Source: Bacillota bacterium
GTDB taxonomy: Bacteria > Bacillota > Negativicutes > CTSoil-072
Assembly: GCA_017889545.1 (NCBI GenBank)
Contig: JAGFZV010000006.1
Location: forward strand, 61,251 to 125,250
Length of the DNA: 64,000 bases
Direction: 5' to 3'
Part shown: positions 55,168-63,683 of the stretch, one piece after another
Position numbering within the stretch: the stretch's first letter is position 1
Layout of the letters: every line of letters begins with the position of its first letter
Notes under the pieces: generated by a model
What the model saw: only the letters and a program-made list of their open reading frames with translations
What the model was told of the DNA's origin: nothing
Database searches by the model: none
Made by a program: the position numbers and the translations under genes

Positions 55168-55988
55168 TGCGTAAAAAAGATTATATTCTTACCTATCTGC
55201 AATATTTTATTCTGATATTGCTATTCATCGGTCCAGTTCTGTGGATGATTCTGTCTTCTCTCAAAAGCAATCTGGATATTACCGCTTATCCTCCTATTCT
55301 TTTTTTTCAGCCAACTTTTAACAATTACACAGAGTTGTTTAAAATTTATCCTTTTGCCAAATATATTATCAATAGCTTTATCATTGCCGGCGGATCAACA
55401 CTTCTCGGACTTATTCTCGGTGTGCCGGCAGCCTATGCGATTGCAAGATATCGCTTGCATTCTATCGCTTTTTTCACTCTAATTTCCCGAATGGCGCCAG
55501 GCGTTTTATTTCTCATACCCTGGTACCTTATCGCTTCAAAATTGGAAATAACAGGTAATAATTTTTTAGATTATATTATGCTTATTCTTACTCATGCCGT
55601 CATTACGTTACCCTTAATTATATGGCTAATGATTTCTTATTTTGAAGAAATCCCGATTGACTTGGAAGAATCAGCATTAATTGATGGTTGCGGACGATGG
55701 CGTATTTTCTTTCAAATCGCCTTACCTCTTTCCTTGCCCGGCATTGCTGTTTCGGTGATCCTTTCCTTCATCTTTTCCTGGAACTATTTCCTTTTCGCAC
55801 TGACGCTTGCCAATAACAGTACAATGCCATTAACTGTCATCGCCTTTAATTTTATTGGTGAAGGCGCTACAAATTGGGGAGGTTTAATGGCTGCTGCAAC
55901 AATTATCAGTTTACCGGCTCTTTTATTGACCTTGTTTGCTCAGCGTCTCTTAATCAAAGGGCTCACTGCCGGCGCTGTTAAGGGGTAA
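55167..55988 (+). CDS. ABC importer permease 2 (MalG-like)
   Basis: A 273-residue six-segment permease. LRKKDYIL-like start, then ILILLFIGPVLWMILSSLKS, GLILGVPAAYAIARYRL, APGVLFLIPWYLIASKL and the EAA loop EESALIDGCGRWRIFFQIAL (near residue 170). It is a typical partner of permease 1 in CUT1 importers. The start overlaps the previous stop (TAATG), and the downstream dehydrogenase follows after 33 bases. Confidence 0.94.
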   Translation: MRKKDYILTYLQYFILILLFIGPVLWMILSSLKSNLDITAYPPILFFQPTFNNYTELFKIYPFAKYIINSFIIAGGSTLLGLILGVPAAYAIARYRLHSIAFFTLISRMAPGVLFLIPWYLIASKLEITGNNFLDYIMLILTHAVITLPLIIWLMISYFEEIPIDLEESALIDGCGRWRIFFQIALPLSLPGIAVSVILSFIFSWNYFLFALTLANNSTMPLTVIAFNFIGEGATNWGGLMAAATIISLPALLLTLFAQRLLIKGLTAGAVKG

Positions 55989-56021
55989 AATTACAATTTA
56001 TTACATCGAGGAGGCTTTTAC

Positions 56022-57020
56022 ATGCTTTCGGTCAAATTCGAAGGAAACCAAACAGCGACAATCGTCGAAACATTCTTGCCGCCCGTTGGCCCGGATGATG
56101 TTTTGTTAAAAATCGCTTACTGCGGTTTATGCGGTTCCGATAAACGGCCGTTTCACAATGGACATCCGGTAACTCCAGGACATGAATTTTCCGGTACAGT
56201 CGTTGAAAAAGGCACAAACGTGAAAAATCTATCCATAGGTTCCACAGGGATTGTTTATATCCCACTATTTTGCGGTCAATGTTCCGAGTGTCAAAAAGGC
56301 TACCCCAGTCGTTGCGAAACAAAACCAGGACTGGTTGGCTGGCAAGTTGACGGTGGTTACGCCGAATATGCGATGATTCCGGCTAAAAATCTTATCTGCT
56401 TACCAGAAGATATTAGTCTACAGGAAGGTGTTTTACTTTTAGATACGATTAGCACCCCAGCTCATGGTATCCGCCTCTGTTTAAAATTTTTTGACAACGA
56501 GCTTCCTGGTAAAGCGGCTGTCATAGGCTGCGGTCCATTGGGGCTTGGAAGCATATTGGTTTTGAAAGCCATGGGATGTCCCGAAATCTATGCGTATGAT
56601 ATTTCAGAAGCCCGCCTGCAGCAAGCTGTATCATTTGGCGCTCGCCCCCTAACTGTCAATGACGAAAAAACCTTGGATGCAATACCGCTCGTTTTAGAAG
56701 CAAGCGGCCAGTTTTCTGCAAGAGCTATGGCACTTGACTTAGTAAAAGCAGGAGGTTCCGTATTGCTCCTTGGAGAGAACAATGCTCCCTGGTCCATCCA
56801 GCCAACGCCCAAATTACGCCGCAAAGATTGTGCCTATGTCCGTTCTTTCTATTTCATCCCAGCGGAAATGGAAGAAAATTTTAATTTATTTCGCAACTGC
56901 CGCACCGAGTTCAATTCATTAGTTTCTAAAATTGGCACTTTACAGGAGACCGAAAACTTCCACAAAGACTTTTGCGAGGGGAAAACAATTAAACCAATGA
57001 TCCGTCCGCATTCTGCATAA
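56022..57020 (+). CDS. zinc-dependent alcohol/polyol dehydrogenase
   Basis: A 332-residue medium-chain dehydrogenase. The catalytic zinc ligands are Cys37 (YCGLCGSD) and His54-Glu55 (PGHEFSG); the structural zinc has Cys84, Cys87, Cys90 and Cys98 (FCGQCSECQKGYPSRC). The nucleotide site is AAVIGCGPLGLGSILVLKAMG. Such enzymes oxidise sorbitol, threonine or related alcohols; the substrate is unknown here. As the last gene of the ABC importer operon it probably oxidises the imported compound. GAGGAGG precedes ATG 56022. Confidence 0.9.
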   Translation: MLSVKFEGNQTATIVETFLPPVGPDDVLLKIAYCGLCGSDKRPFHNGHPVTPGHEFSGTVVEKGTNVKNLSIGSTGIVYIPLFCGQCSECQKGYPSRCETKPGLVGWQVDGGYAEYAMIPAKNLICLPEDISLQEGVLLLDTISTPAHGIRLCLKFFDNELPGKAAVIGCGPLGLGSILVLKAMGCPEIYAYDISEARLQQAVSFGARPLTVNDEKTLDAIPLVLEASGQFSARAMALDLVKAGGSVLLLGENNAPWSIQPTPKLRRKDCAYVRSFYFIPAEMEENFNLFRNCRTEFNSLVSKIGTLQETENFHKDFCEGKTIKPMIRPHSA

Positions 57021-57045
57021 TGCAGCAGGTTTGTCTTGGTTATGA

Positions 57046-57074
57046 TTGACAATCTGACTAGTTCCTGCTATATT
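57046..57074 (+). promoter_or_regulatory. tyrS promoter
   Basis: TTGACA (57046-57051), exactly 17 bases, TATATT (57069-57074). Transcription would start near 57081, at the beginning of the T-box leader. Confidence 0.88.
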
Positions 57075-57080
57075 ACAAAT

Positions 57081-57349
57081 ATCATTTACTATATCTCAAA
57101 TGCGATGAGTAGGATAAGTAGGCCAGCTTAACCTCACAGAGAGCCAAGGGTGGTGCAACTTGGCAGGTTGACTGTCTGAAATACACCTATTAGCAGCAAG
57201 CCGAAAGAATTTACGAGTAGGCTGAGCCGGTTTGCTGCCGTTATAAGCCGGAAGGCCTTCGCCTTCGCTAGAGCGGCTAATTTGATTAGCAACAAAGGTG
57301 GTACCACGGGTTTTTACTCGTCCTTGAAAAAGGGCGAGTTTTGTTTTTT
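57081..57349 (+). ncRNA. tyrosine T-box leader
   Basis: Uncharged tRNA-Tyr sensing leader. Stem I starts near 57095, with AGTA-like internal motifs. The specifier loop reads GAAATACACC, with tyrosine codon TAC at 57182-57184. The T-box sequence AACAAAGGTGGTACCACG (57291-57308) would pair with the tRNA acceptor end. A terminator hairpin follows (ACTCGTCCTT to AAGGGCGAGT, 57316-57339) with a T-rich tail. Binding of uncharged tRNA allows antitermination into tyrS. Confidence 0.93.
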
Positions 57350-57391
57350 CATTGCAATAAAACAAGTAAGAATGAGGAGGATTTGTACCAA

Positions 57392-58609
57392 ATGACAGTA
57401 CTCGATACCCTTAAAGAACGCGGCTTTGTTCAACAACTGACTCACGAGGATGAAATAGCTGAACTCTTGGAAAAAGAAAAAATAACCTTCTATATTGGTT
57501 TTGATCCGACTGCCGATAGTCTGCATGTAGGTCATTTTTTAGGGATGATGGTAATGGCTCATATGCAGCGGGCCGGCCACCGCCCGATTTGTCTCATTGG
57601 CGGAGGAACTGCAATGGTTGGCGACCCTTCCGGAAAGACCGATATGAGAAAAATGATGACCCAGGAAACCATTGCTTATAACGGCGAACAATTCAAAAAA
57701 CAAATGCAGCGATTTATTGATTTTTCAGACGGCAAAGCTCTTATGCTCAACAATGCCGATTGGCTGTTGGAACTAAATTATGTTCAATTTTTGCGGGAAA
57801 TCGGCGTCCACTTTTCAGTTAACCGCATGTTGACAGCCGACTGTTTTAAACAGCGTCTTGAAAAAGGTCTTTCTTTTTTAGAATTTAATTATATGCTCAT
57901 GCAAGCATATGATTTCTTGGAACTGAACCGTCAATGCGACTGCATCATGCAAATGGGCGGCGACGATCAATGGTCCAATATCTTAGCTGGAGCCGATCTT
58001 ATCCGCCGCAAAGAGAGCAAGCCGGCATACGGACTAACCTTTACCCTGTTAACAACCAGCGATGGTCGTAAAATGGGAAAAACAGAAAAAGGAGCTCTCT
58101 GGCTAGATTCTGATAAAACTTCTCCATATGATTTTTATCAGTACTGGCGGAACATCGACGATGCCGACGTAGAAAAGTGTCTCGCTCTCCTGACATTTCT
58201 GCCAATGGAAGAAGTAAAACGTCTGGGCGCCTTAAAAGATAAAGAAATCAATATCGCCAAAAAGACGCTGGCGTATGAAGTAACTCAACTGATTCATGGC
58301 AAAGAAGAAGCAACAAAAGCGCAGCAAGCTGCCGAAGCCTTGTTTGGCGGATCTGGCGCCTTGGATAACGCGCCAACAGTGACTGTTCCTGCTTCTGCAA
58401 TCGGGACTAAGCTTCTTGATGTCCTCTCCTTTACCGGGATCGTTTCTTCCAAATCCGAAGGCCGACGTTTAATTCAGCAAGGCGGCTTATATATCGGCGA
58501 TACTACTGTCGGCGATCCGGACTTTCTGTTTACCGCCGATCTATTGGACAACAACACGTTGCTTATTCGTAAAGGCAAAAAAAATTATCATCGAATTGTT
58601 GTAGAATAA
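57392..58609 (+). CDS. tyrS: tyrosyl-tRNA synthetase
   Basis: Class I synthetase of 405 residues. The nucleotide site contains HVGH (residues 45-48, HIGH-like), and KMGKT near residue 228 is the KMSKS-like loop. [18 protein letters not shown] carries the tyrosine-binding Gln and Asp. A C-terminal S4-like domain (about 340-405: [20 protein letters not shown], then IQQGGLYIG) binds tRNA. ATG 57392 lies behind GAGGAGGA; an upstream start at 57341 falls in the terminator. This is the TyrS type 2-like form with the S4 domain. Confidence 0.95.
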   Translation: MTVLDTLKERGFVQQLTHEDEIAELLEKEKITFYIGFDPTADSLHVGHFLGMMVMAHMQRAGHRPICLIGGGTAMVGDPSGKTDMRKMMTQETIAYNGEQFKKQMQRFIDFSDGKALMLNNADWLLELNYVQFLREIGVHFSVNRMLTADCFKQRLEKGLSFLEFNYMLMQAYDFLELNRQCDCIMQMGGDDQWSNILAGADLIRRKESKPAYGLTFTLLTTSDGRKMGKTEKGALWLDSDKTSPYDFYQYWRNIDDADVEKCLALLTFLPMEEVKRLGALKDKEINIAKKTLAYEVTQLIHGKEEATKAQQAAEALFGGSGALDNAPTVTVPASAIGTKLLDVLSFTGIVSSKSEGRRLIQQGGLYIGDTTVGDPDFLFTADLLDNNTLLIRKGKKNYHRIVVE

Positions 58610-58611
58610 TA

Positions 58612-58660
58612 AAAACACCATCTGTGCCATCAACAAAGATTGGTCCAGGTGGTGTTTTTT
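58612..58660. terminator. terminator between tyrS and the universal stress gene
   Basis: AAAACACCATCTG (58612-58624) and CAGGTGGTGTTTT pair with one mismatch and are followed by a run of Ts on the plus strand; the minus strand also ends in Ts. It serves both convergent genes. Confidence 0.9.
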
Positions 58661-58663
58661 TTA

Positions 58664-59095
58664 TTATTTTACAACTACAACAGGTATCATCGCGTGTTGA
58701 ACGATATTGGTGCTCACACTGCCCAGGAAAAATTCGCCAACACCACTCAGGCCTCTGCTGCCAATTACAATCGTGTCATATTGATCCTTGTGGGCAATCG
58801 TTAAAATCCGGTTGCTGGGACTGCCGAAATCGAGGATTGTCTTTATTGGATTTGGATACCCATTCAATTTATCTTTTGCAGTATCCAAAAGTCTCTGTCC
58901 TATCGCCTCCACCTCTCGGATGTTATAAGTACCGTAGAGAGCCGAATCGTTCAATGGCTGTACTCCATATAGAGGTGGAATGACATGGATAACAGTAATC
59001 GTGCTATTGAATTTTTCACCCAGCACCCGCGCATAACGAAGCGCACTCCATGCTGAGTCTGAGCCATCAATAGGAACCAAAATATTTTTGAACAT
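58664..59095 (-). CDS. universal stress protein (UspA family)
   Basis: A 143-residue Usp fold: FKNILVPIDGSDSAWSALRYA at the N-terminus and the ATP-binding pattern GSRGLSGVGEFFLGSVSTNI near residues 113-132, ending HAMIPVVVVK. Usp proteins of the ATP-binding branch help survival under starvation or stress; the exact role is not known. ATG 59095 lies behind AAGGAGGG; the upstream in-frame ATG at 59122 has no site. Confidence 0.93.
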   Translation of the reverse strand: MFKNILVPIDGSDSAWSALRYARVLGEKFNSTITVIHVIPPLYGVQPLNDSALYGTYNIREVEAIGQRLLDTAKDKLNGYPNPIKTILDFGSPSNRILTIAHKDQYDTIVIGSRGLSGVGEFFLGSVSTNIVQHAMIPVVVVK

Positions 59096-59341
59096 CGTTA
59101 ACCCTCCTTGTTTATTAATCATTTTCCATCCTGCCAGTCTAGCATGAAGTGGTTAAGATATACAGAAAACACAGGTTACTTTCTTATAATTATAGCATTA
59201 TTCTGAAAAAAAAACTTATTTTTAACGACTTTTCTTTGCAAGAAAATCCACACTGTCCAATAGTTGCCAATCTGCAATATTTGCAATTATATGAATATTC
59301 GATTAAAATATAATTATAAGATAATAAGGAGAGTGGTTTAC

Positions 59342-61072
59342 GTGAATGAATTTTTACGACCATTTGGTGAAATTCTTCCAGCCATTGTCGGCACAATTGT
59401 GATCCTTGTTATTGGTTTCTTTCTTGCTTCTGCTCTGAAAAACCTTACAAGTTCCTTGATGAGGAAAATGAAAATAGACGAATACATCGGTAAATTAAGC
59501 AAACGTCCCGCGGAAAAACCGCCTCGCGTCACAGAATTCTTCTCAAGCCTGGTGTACTACCTGGTCCTTTTATTTGTACTCATGGCCCTGTTAGAATTTT
59601 TCCACCTTACCATGCTGGTTGACCCAATTAAATTACTGCTTGGCAGCATCTTGGTTTACGCCTCTCGTTTCTTTGGAGCCATCGTATTGGTACTAATTGC
59701 TTGGTTGATCGCTAAAGTGCTTCGCATGACCACATTAAGCCTTCTGACATCTCTCCAAATCGATGAAAAATTTTCGCAGCGTCTTCCCAATATTTCTCTC
59801 GCTAAAAATCTAAGCGATATCGTATTTGGCTTGGTATTTCTTTTCTTCTTACCAGCCATACTTGACGCATTGGCATTACAAGGTCTCTTAAGTCCCGTCA
59901 ACGTGTTAATCACCAAAATTCTCGCTTTCATACCAAACCTGGTTGGGGCAGCCGTACTTCTTATTATTGCCTGGCTTATCGCTGAAGTGCTTCGCAAAAT
60001 CACCGTCGCAGCTCTTGAAACCCTACAATTGAATAAAATGTTCGGTTGTGCCGAGCCAGGAATGTCGGTCAGTCAAATTATCGGCAATATACTCTATGGG
60101 TTGGTTTTCCTGTTCTTCTTGCCGGCTATTCTCGATGCACTTGCCTTAGGCGGACTTCTGGCCCCAGTAAACGGTATGGTCAGTAAACTTCTAGCTTTTT
60201 TGCCCAATTTGGCCGCTGCTTCACTAATTTTTCTGGTTGCCTGGTTAGTAGCAAGATTTGTCCGTTCTTTCAGTTTTAGCTTCCTTCGTTCTTCCGGAAT
60301 TGATGAAAAAGTTTCTGCTTATATGAATCAAATATCATTGGCTAAAACAATCAGCGACGCTTTATATGCATTAACTCTACTCTTATTCCTGCCTGCTGCA
60401 TTGGATGCTCTTGCTTTACAGGGACTTCTATCGCCGGTCAATACAATGATTGAAAAAATTCTGGCTTTTGTACCTAACTTATTCGCTGCAGCGGTTGTTC
60501 TCTTTATCTCCTACATCTGCGGCCGGTTGATAGCTCAGTTTATTTCCAGCATTTTAGCAAGCATCGGGCTTGATGCCTTTTTATCCCGCGAAGGGTTTGT
60601 TTCCAGCGAAAAAAAAGAACGCCAACCTTCCCAAATCGTCGGTTTGCTGGTGTTTTTTTGGATCATGCTGCTTGCAATCCTGCAAACGGCTGAAATTCTC
60701 GGGTTTAGTGCCTTGACCGATCTATCAACCAAATTCACTATATTCGCAGCCCAGATCTTACTTGGGGTGATTGTTTTTGCTATCGGTCTGTATCTTGCAA
60801 ATTGGGCTCACCGCACGATCATCGCTAGTCAAACGGTCAATGCATCTCTATTAGCTGCCTCTGCCCGTATTGCTATATTAATTTTGTCAGCAGCAATGGC
60901 GCTGCGAGAAATAGGAATTGCCAATGACATCATTAACCTAGCCTTTGGTCTGCTGCTCGGAGCAATCGCTGTTGCGATCGCTCTAGCATTTGGCTTGGGC
61001 GGACGAGATGTGGCACAACGTCACCTTGCGAAATGGTCGGATTGCTTTACACGTGATAAAAAAGACGAATAA
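59342..61072 (+). CDS. repeat-built mechanosensitive-channel-like membrane protein
   Basis: A 576-residue membrane protein with about a dozen hydrophobic segments, matching the TM-helix repeat family related to MscS. Three tandem units of about 89 residues start near residues 153, 242 and 331, with LFFLPAILDALALQGLLSPVN and ILAFIPNLVGAAVL-like cores; degenerate units flank them. The C-terminal FGLLLGAIAVAIALAFGLGGRDVA resembles the pore-lining helix of MscS, but no MscS beta domain follows, so channel function is uncertain. GTG 59342 follows AAGGAGAG. The upstream ATG frame is not likely to be used. Confidence 0.85.
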   Translation: MNEFLRPFGEILPAIVGTIVILVIGFFLASALKNLTSSLMRKMKIDEYIGKLSKRPAEKPPRVTEFFSSLVYYLVLLFVLMALLEFFHLTMLVDPIKLLLGSILVYASRFFGAIVLVLIAWLIAKVLRMTTLSLLTSLQIDEKFSQRLPNISLAKNLSDIVFGLVFLFFLPAILDALALQGLLSPVNVLITKILAFIPNLVGAAVLLIIAWLIAEVLRKITVAALETLQLNKMFGCAEPGMSVSQIIGNILYGLVFLFFLPAILDALALGGLLAPVNGMVSKLLAFLPNLAAASLIFLVAWLVARFVRSFSFSFLRSSGIDEKVSAYMNQISLAKTISDALYALTLLLFLPAALDALALQGLLSPVNTMIEKILAFVPNLFAAAVVLFISYICGRLIAQFISSILASIGLDAFLSREGFVSSEKKERQPSQIVGLLVFFWIMLLAILQTAEILGFSALTDLSTKFTIFAAQILLGVIVFAIGLYLANWAHRTIIASQTVNASLLAASARIAILILSAAMALREIGIANDIINLAFGLLLGAIAVAIALAFGLGGRDVAQRHLAKWSDCFTRDKKDE

Positions 61073-61090
61073 ATTCATTCTTCTTGATAA

Positions 61091-61127
61091 AAAGGGGTTG
61101 TGCCAAATTATTCGGCACAACCCCTTT
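61091..61127. terminator. terminator between the MscS-like gene and rubrerythrin
   Basis: AAAGGGGTTGTGCC (61091-61104) and GGCACAACCCCTTT (61114-61127) pair perfectly. On the minus strand it is followed by TTATC, so it mainly ends the rubrerythrin transcript; it also stops the convergent membrane-protein gene. Confidence 0.9.
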
Positions 61128-61139
61128 AACACTTGAAAT

Positions 61140-61724
61140 TTAGTAGGTTTCAACAAAAACTTCAAAGTATCCCTGCGGATGGGCGCAAGCCGGACACATT
61201 GCCGGAGCGCTGTCCCCCTTATGGATATACCCGCAGTTACCGCACTTCCACTCTACTTCCACTGGCTTTTTAAATACTTCGCCAGCAATCAAATTCGCAT
61301 ATAATTTCCGATAGCGCATTTCATGATGCTTTTCGACCTCACCTAATTTACGAAAAACACAGGCAACATCAGCAAATCCTTCTTGCTCAGCAACATCAGC
61401 AAAAGACGGGTACAATTCACCCCATTCTTCTTTTTCGCCTTCAGCCGCAGCCAGTAAATTGCTCTTCGTATCGCTCATAGCAACCGGATACGAGGCTGTC
61501 ATCTCCACCATTTCGCCATTGATCGAACCCACCAAAAATTTATAAAGACGTTTGGCGTGTTCCTTCTCATTTTCAGCAGTTTCGAGAAAAATATTAGAAA
61601 TTTGAACATAATTTTCTTTTTTTGCAATGGATGCATAGTAGGTATAGCGGTTTCTGGCCTGCGATTCACCGGCAAACGCCTTCAACAGATTTTCAGCAGT
61701 TTTGGTACCGTGCAAAGTTTTCAT
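61140..61724 (-). CDS. rubrerythrin
   Basis: A 194-residue non-heme diiron peroxidase that protects anaerobes from hydrogen peroxide. The four-helix part has [34 protein letters not shown] and [15 protein letters not shown], the ligand Glu and His residues; the C-terminal rubredoxin-like domain has [11 protein letters not shown] and [14 protein letters not shown] 61724 follows GGGGAG. This is the classical rubrerythrin order of domains. It is a single gene with its own terminator. Confidence 0.95.
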   Translation of the reverse strand: MKTLHGTKTAENLLKAFAGESQARNRYTYYASIAKKENYVQISNIFLETAENEKEHAKRLYKFLVGSINGEMVEMTASYPVAMSDTKSNLLAAAEGEKEEWGELYPSFADVAEQEGFADVACVFRKLGEVEKHHEMRYRKLYANLIAGEVFKKPVEVEWKCGNCGYIHKGDSAPAMCPACAHPQGYFEVFVETY

Positions 61725-61854
61725 GCCATTCACTCCCCAAATTTAATTATTACCTTTCAATAAGAATATATTTCTCTTCTTACCATCTAATCCCTTCTGA
61801 TCATCAAAATAATTGCCCTCAAATCGCCGATCTAATTCTTTGTTAAAGGGTAAT

Positions 61855-61880
61855 AAAAAGCGTCCAAAAGGACGCTTTTT
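61855..61880. terminator. bidirectional terminator
   Basis: AAAAAGCGTCC-AAAA-GGACGCTTTTT, a perfect 11-base stem with A and T tracts on both sides. On the minus strand it terminates the hypothetical gene 61900-62199. Confidence 0.9.
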
Positions 61881-61899
61881 AAAAACTAAATTGAATAAC

Positions 61900-62199
61900 T
61901 TACCAATTTCTTGCTATTTTCCATTCAGGATTCCCTGAAACGTATTCAGCTGGATCGAAATGCTCGTCCAATAATTTGATACCAACCACCTGGACCGAAT
62001 CAACTGACAAGTGATGTTCTCCATTACGGCTTTCTAAATCATAAAAATGATACTGATTTAAACCATCCCGGTACGCTTGTCTTGGACCATCATAATCAAG
62101 CGGGACACATTTTCTCAGCATCATTCCCTTTTGAGGTGAATTGACAACAACCCGGACTAATAATTTCTCATTAATCGCTTTCAAAAAATCCTGATACAA
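61900..62199 (-). CDS. hypothetical 99-residue protein, WYL-like beta core
   Basis: I start at TTG 62199, since AAGGAAGT lies seven bases upstream, giving YQDFLKAINEKLLVRVVVNS. The pattern of strands, with LRKCVPLDYDGP, YHFYDLES and HHLSVDSVQVVGIKLLDEHF, recalls a WYL domain, a ligand-binding module, but the resemblance is weak and no DNA-binding part is present. A longer frame (to 62313) is unlikely. The gene ends in a strong terminator. Function unknown. Confidence 0.65.
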   Translation of the reverse strand: MYQDFLKAINEKLLVRVVVNSPQKGMMLRKCVPLDYDGPRQAYRDGLNQYHFYDLESRNGEHHLSVDSVQVVGIKLLDEHFDPAEYVSGNPEWKIARNW

Positions 62200-62320
62200 A
62201 ACTGCCACTTCCTTTTTGCTAATATAATGCTTATTTCGGCAAAAAAAAAGAAATTTCCTGCAGGGAACGGGTTTTAGAGAAAATTTCGAGTTATTATACA
62301 ATATCAACGTCAAAAAATAA

Positions 62321-62350
62321 AATAGGCCTCGCCATTATGACAAGCCTATT
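62321..62350 (-). terminator. terminator of the riboswitch-controlled gene
   Basis: AATAGGC (62321-62327) and GCCTATT (62344-62350) enclose a partly paired loop; on the minus strand the stem runs into TTATTTTTTG. Confidence 0.75.
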
Positions 62351-62379
62351 AGGTTAAACATATTCTGAAAATATTCATT

Positions 62380-62580
62380 TTATCTGCATGCCTTACATTT
62401 TTGAGCAAATTTAATATAATTTTCCAAAGTCGAGATTAGCATTGCAAGTTCCTGCTGTGAGGCATTGTCAATCGAATGATCAATGGTATCCCTAATAATT
62501 GCTTTAATTTGAAACGGATGATAACCGCAATTTTGCAATTCATTCGTTAAATTACAAACTTGACTTAGCTTTTCAACCAT
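62380..62580 (-). CDS. small hypothetical protein under a c-di-GMP riboswitch
   Basis: A 66-residue soluble protein: MVEKLSQVCNLTNELQNCGY, then helical stretches (PFQIKAIIRDTIDHSIDN, QQELAMLISTLENYI) and a C-terminal KCKACR with a CxxC pair; Cys9 and Cys18 are also present. No family is recognised. GGAGGTG precedes ATG 62580. It is the only gene between a cyclic-di-GMP-I riboswitch and a terminator, so its expression should follow the c-di-GMP level. Confidence 0.8.
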   Translation of the reverse strand: MVEKLSQVCNLTNELQNCGYHPFQIKAIIRDTIDHSIDNASQQELAMLISTLENYIKFAQKCKACR

Positions 62581-62631
62581 TATAAAGGCACCTCCATTCT
62601 GAATAGGACTAGATTATTTTAGTAATCTAAA

Positions 62632-62715
62632 ACGGCAACCTGGCAATCATCGTACCTATCGGCACCTTAGATCCACGGCTTTGCGTCCATACTTTTCAGT
62701 AAGTTTGCCCATATA
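62632..62715 (-). ncRNA. cyclic-di-GMP-I riboswitch (GEMM)
   Basis: Read on the minus strand the aptamer has GGGCAAAC (from 62710), a GAAA tetraloop stem, GACGCAAAGCC (62687-62677), the tetraloop receptor CTAAGG, and GCCAGGTTGCC (62644-62634), all hallmarks of the GEMM-I fold in their correct order. It ends about 50 bases before the start of a 66-residue gene. The intervening AGATT-ACTAAAAT-AATCT hairpin (62610-62627) may be part of the expression platform; I cannot tell whether c-di-GMP turns the gene on or off. Confidence 0.93.
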
Positions 62716-62786
62716 ATCGTTATGGTATTTTGTACTATCTTGACAGTTTCGAAAAAAACTATAAATTGAAAATAATCTATGAATTT

Positions 62787-62815
62787 AAAATACCATAAAT
62801 GGGACTCATAGTCAA
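62787..62815 (-). promoter_or_regulatory. promoter of the riboswitch transcript
   Basis: Minus strand: TTGACT (62815-62810), exactly 17 bases, TATTTT (62792-62787). The leader would be about 200 bases long. The rest of 62816-62990 shows only a small hairpin (GAATGC-TGA-GCATTC near 62825) and no gene. Confidence 0.65.
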
Positions 62816-62990
62816 TAGATTTTGGAATGCTGAGCATTCTAGCCCGATTTTTCGCTTTCTTAACCTAGCCGCTGCAACAGGTTAACTTTGCTCGTCAGCC
62901 TATCGTCCACACAAAAAAGGAATCAAAAATCCCTCACCGAATATGTACCTAAAATATATATTACGCTGATTTCGAAAAGGAGGAATCCTT

Positions 62991-63341
62991 GTGCAGATTT
63001 CAACCGAAGAAAAGCTTCTTGCTATTGTTTCCCATATTTCTTTTTTCCTTGGCGGAATGGGTTTTCTTGTAGTGCCACTGGTCATTTATTTACTCAAAAA
63101 GGAAGACCCCTTTATTCGTCATCACGCCCGCCAAGCTCTTGTAGCCCATCTGGTTCTGCTGGTAATCAGCGTTGCTGTCGGACTAACTTGTTTCTTTCTT
63201 ATTGGCATAATTCTAATTCCAATCTTGCTAATACTAGGCTTATTACTTGTTGTGACCTCTCTGATCGCCTCATACAAAGCACTAAAAGGCGAGCTTTATG
63301 AATATCCGTTTATTCAACCGATTGTGGCTTTATTGGATTAA
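62991..63341 (+). CDS. DUF4870 (Tic20-like) membrane protein
   Basis: A 116-residue protein with membrane segments at about residues 10-34, 50-75 and 76-95. The family motif EKLLAIVSHISFFLGGMGFLV and LLKKEDPFIRHHARQALVAH fit DUF4870, small proteins of unknown function. GTG 62991 lies behind AAAGGAGGAA. No obvious partner gene is nearby. Confidence 0.85.
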   Translation: MQISTEEKLLAIVSHISFFLGGMGFLVVPLVIYLLKKEDPFIRHHARQALVAHLVLLVISVAVGLTCFFLIGIILIPILLILGLLLVVTSLIASYKALKGELYEYPFIQPIVALLD

Positions 63342-63430
63342 AAAAATAAAAATTTACGTTCAAATTTCTATCCTTCTCGGCAATTAAGGCAAGTGAATGA
63401 AGAGTGGCGATTGTTTGGGATTAAAGATGA

Positions 63431-63466
63431 AACATACCGCGCACCTCTATAGATGAACGGTATGTT
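63431..63466 (-). terminator. terminator after rpoZ
   Basis: AACATACCG (63431-63439) and CGGTATGTT (63458-63466) pair perfectly; on the minus strand they are followed by TCATCTTT. Confidence 0.75.
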
Positions 63467-63476
63467 CCTGAAAACA

Positions 63477-63683
63477 CTATTTAATACTTTCTTTTGTCCG
63501 TTGATAAATTGTTTTTCCCTGAGCAATTTCCGTCATCGCTATGGTAACCGGCTTTGATGAGTTGCAGTTTACTAACGGTTTGCTGCCGACTGATATTTCC
63601 CTCGCACGTTTTCCCACCAAGGTAACAAGGGTATATCTATTATCAACCTTGCTTAACAATACATCTAATGGCGATTGGTTCAT
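63477..63683 (-). CDS. rpoZ: RNA polymerase omega subunit
   Basis: A 68-residue omega homologue: SPLDVLLSKVDNRYTLVTLV, GKRAREI, and KPVTIAMTEIAQGKTIY. It assists assembly of beta-prime. ATG 63683 lies behind AGAGG. Omega genes of this phylum usually follow gmk; here no gmk or coaBC is adjacent, at least down to the terminator, so this may be a second or relocated copy. Confidence 0.88.
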   Translation of the reverse strand: MNQSPLDVLLSKVDNRYTLVTLVGKRAREISVGSKPLVNCNSSKPVTIAMTEIAQGKTIYQRTKESIK

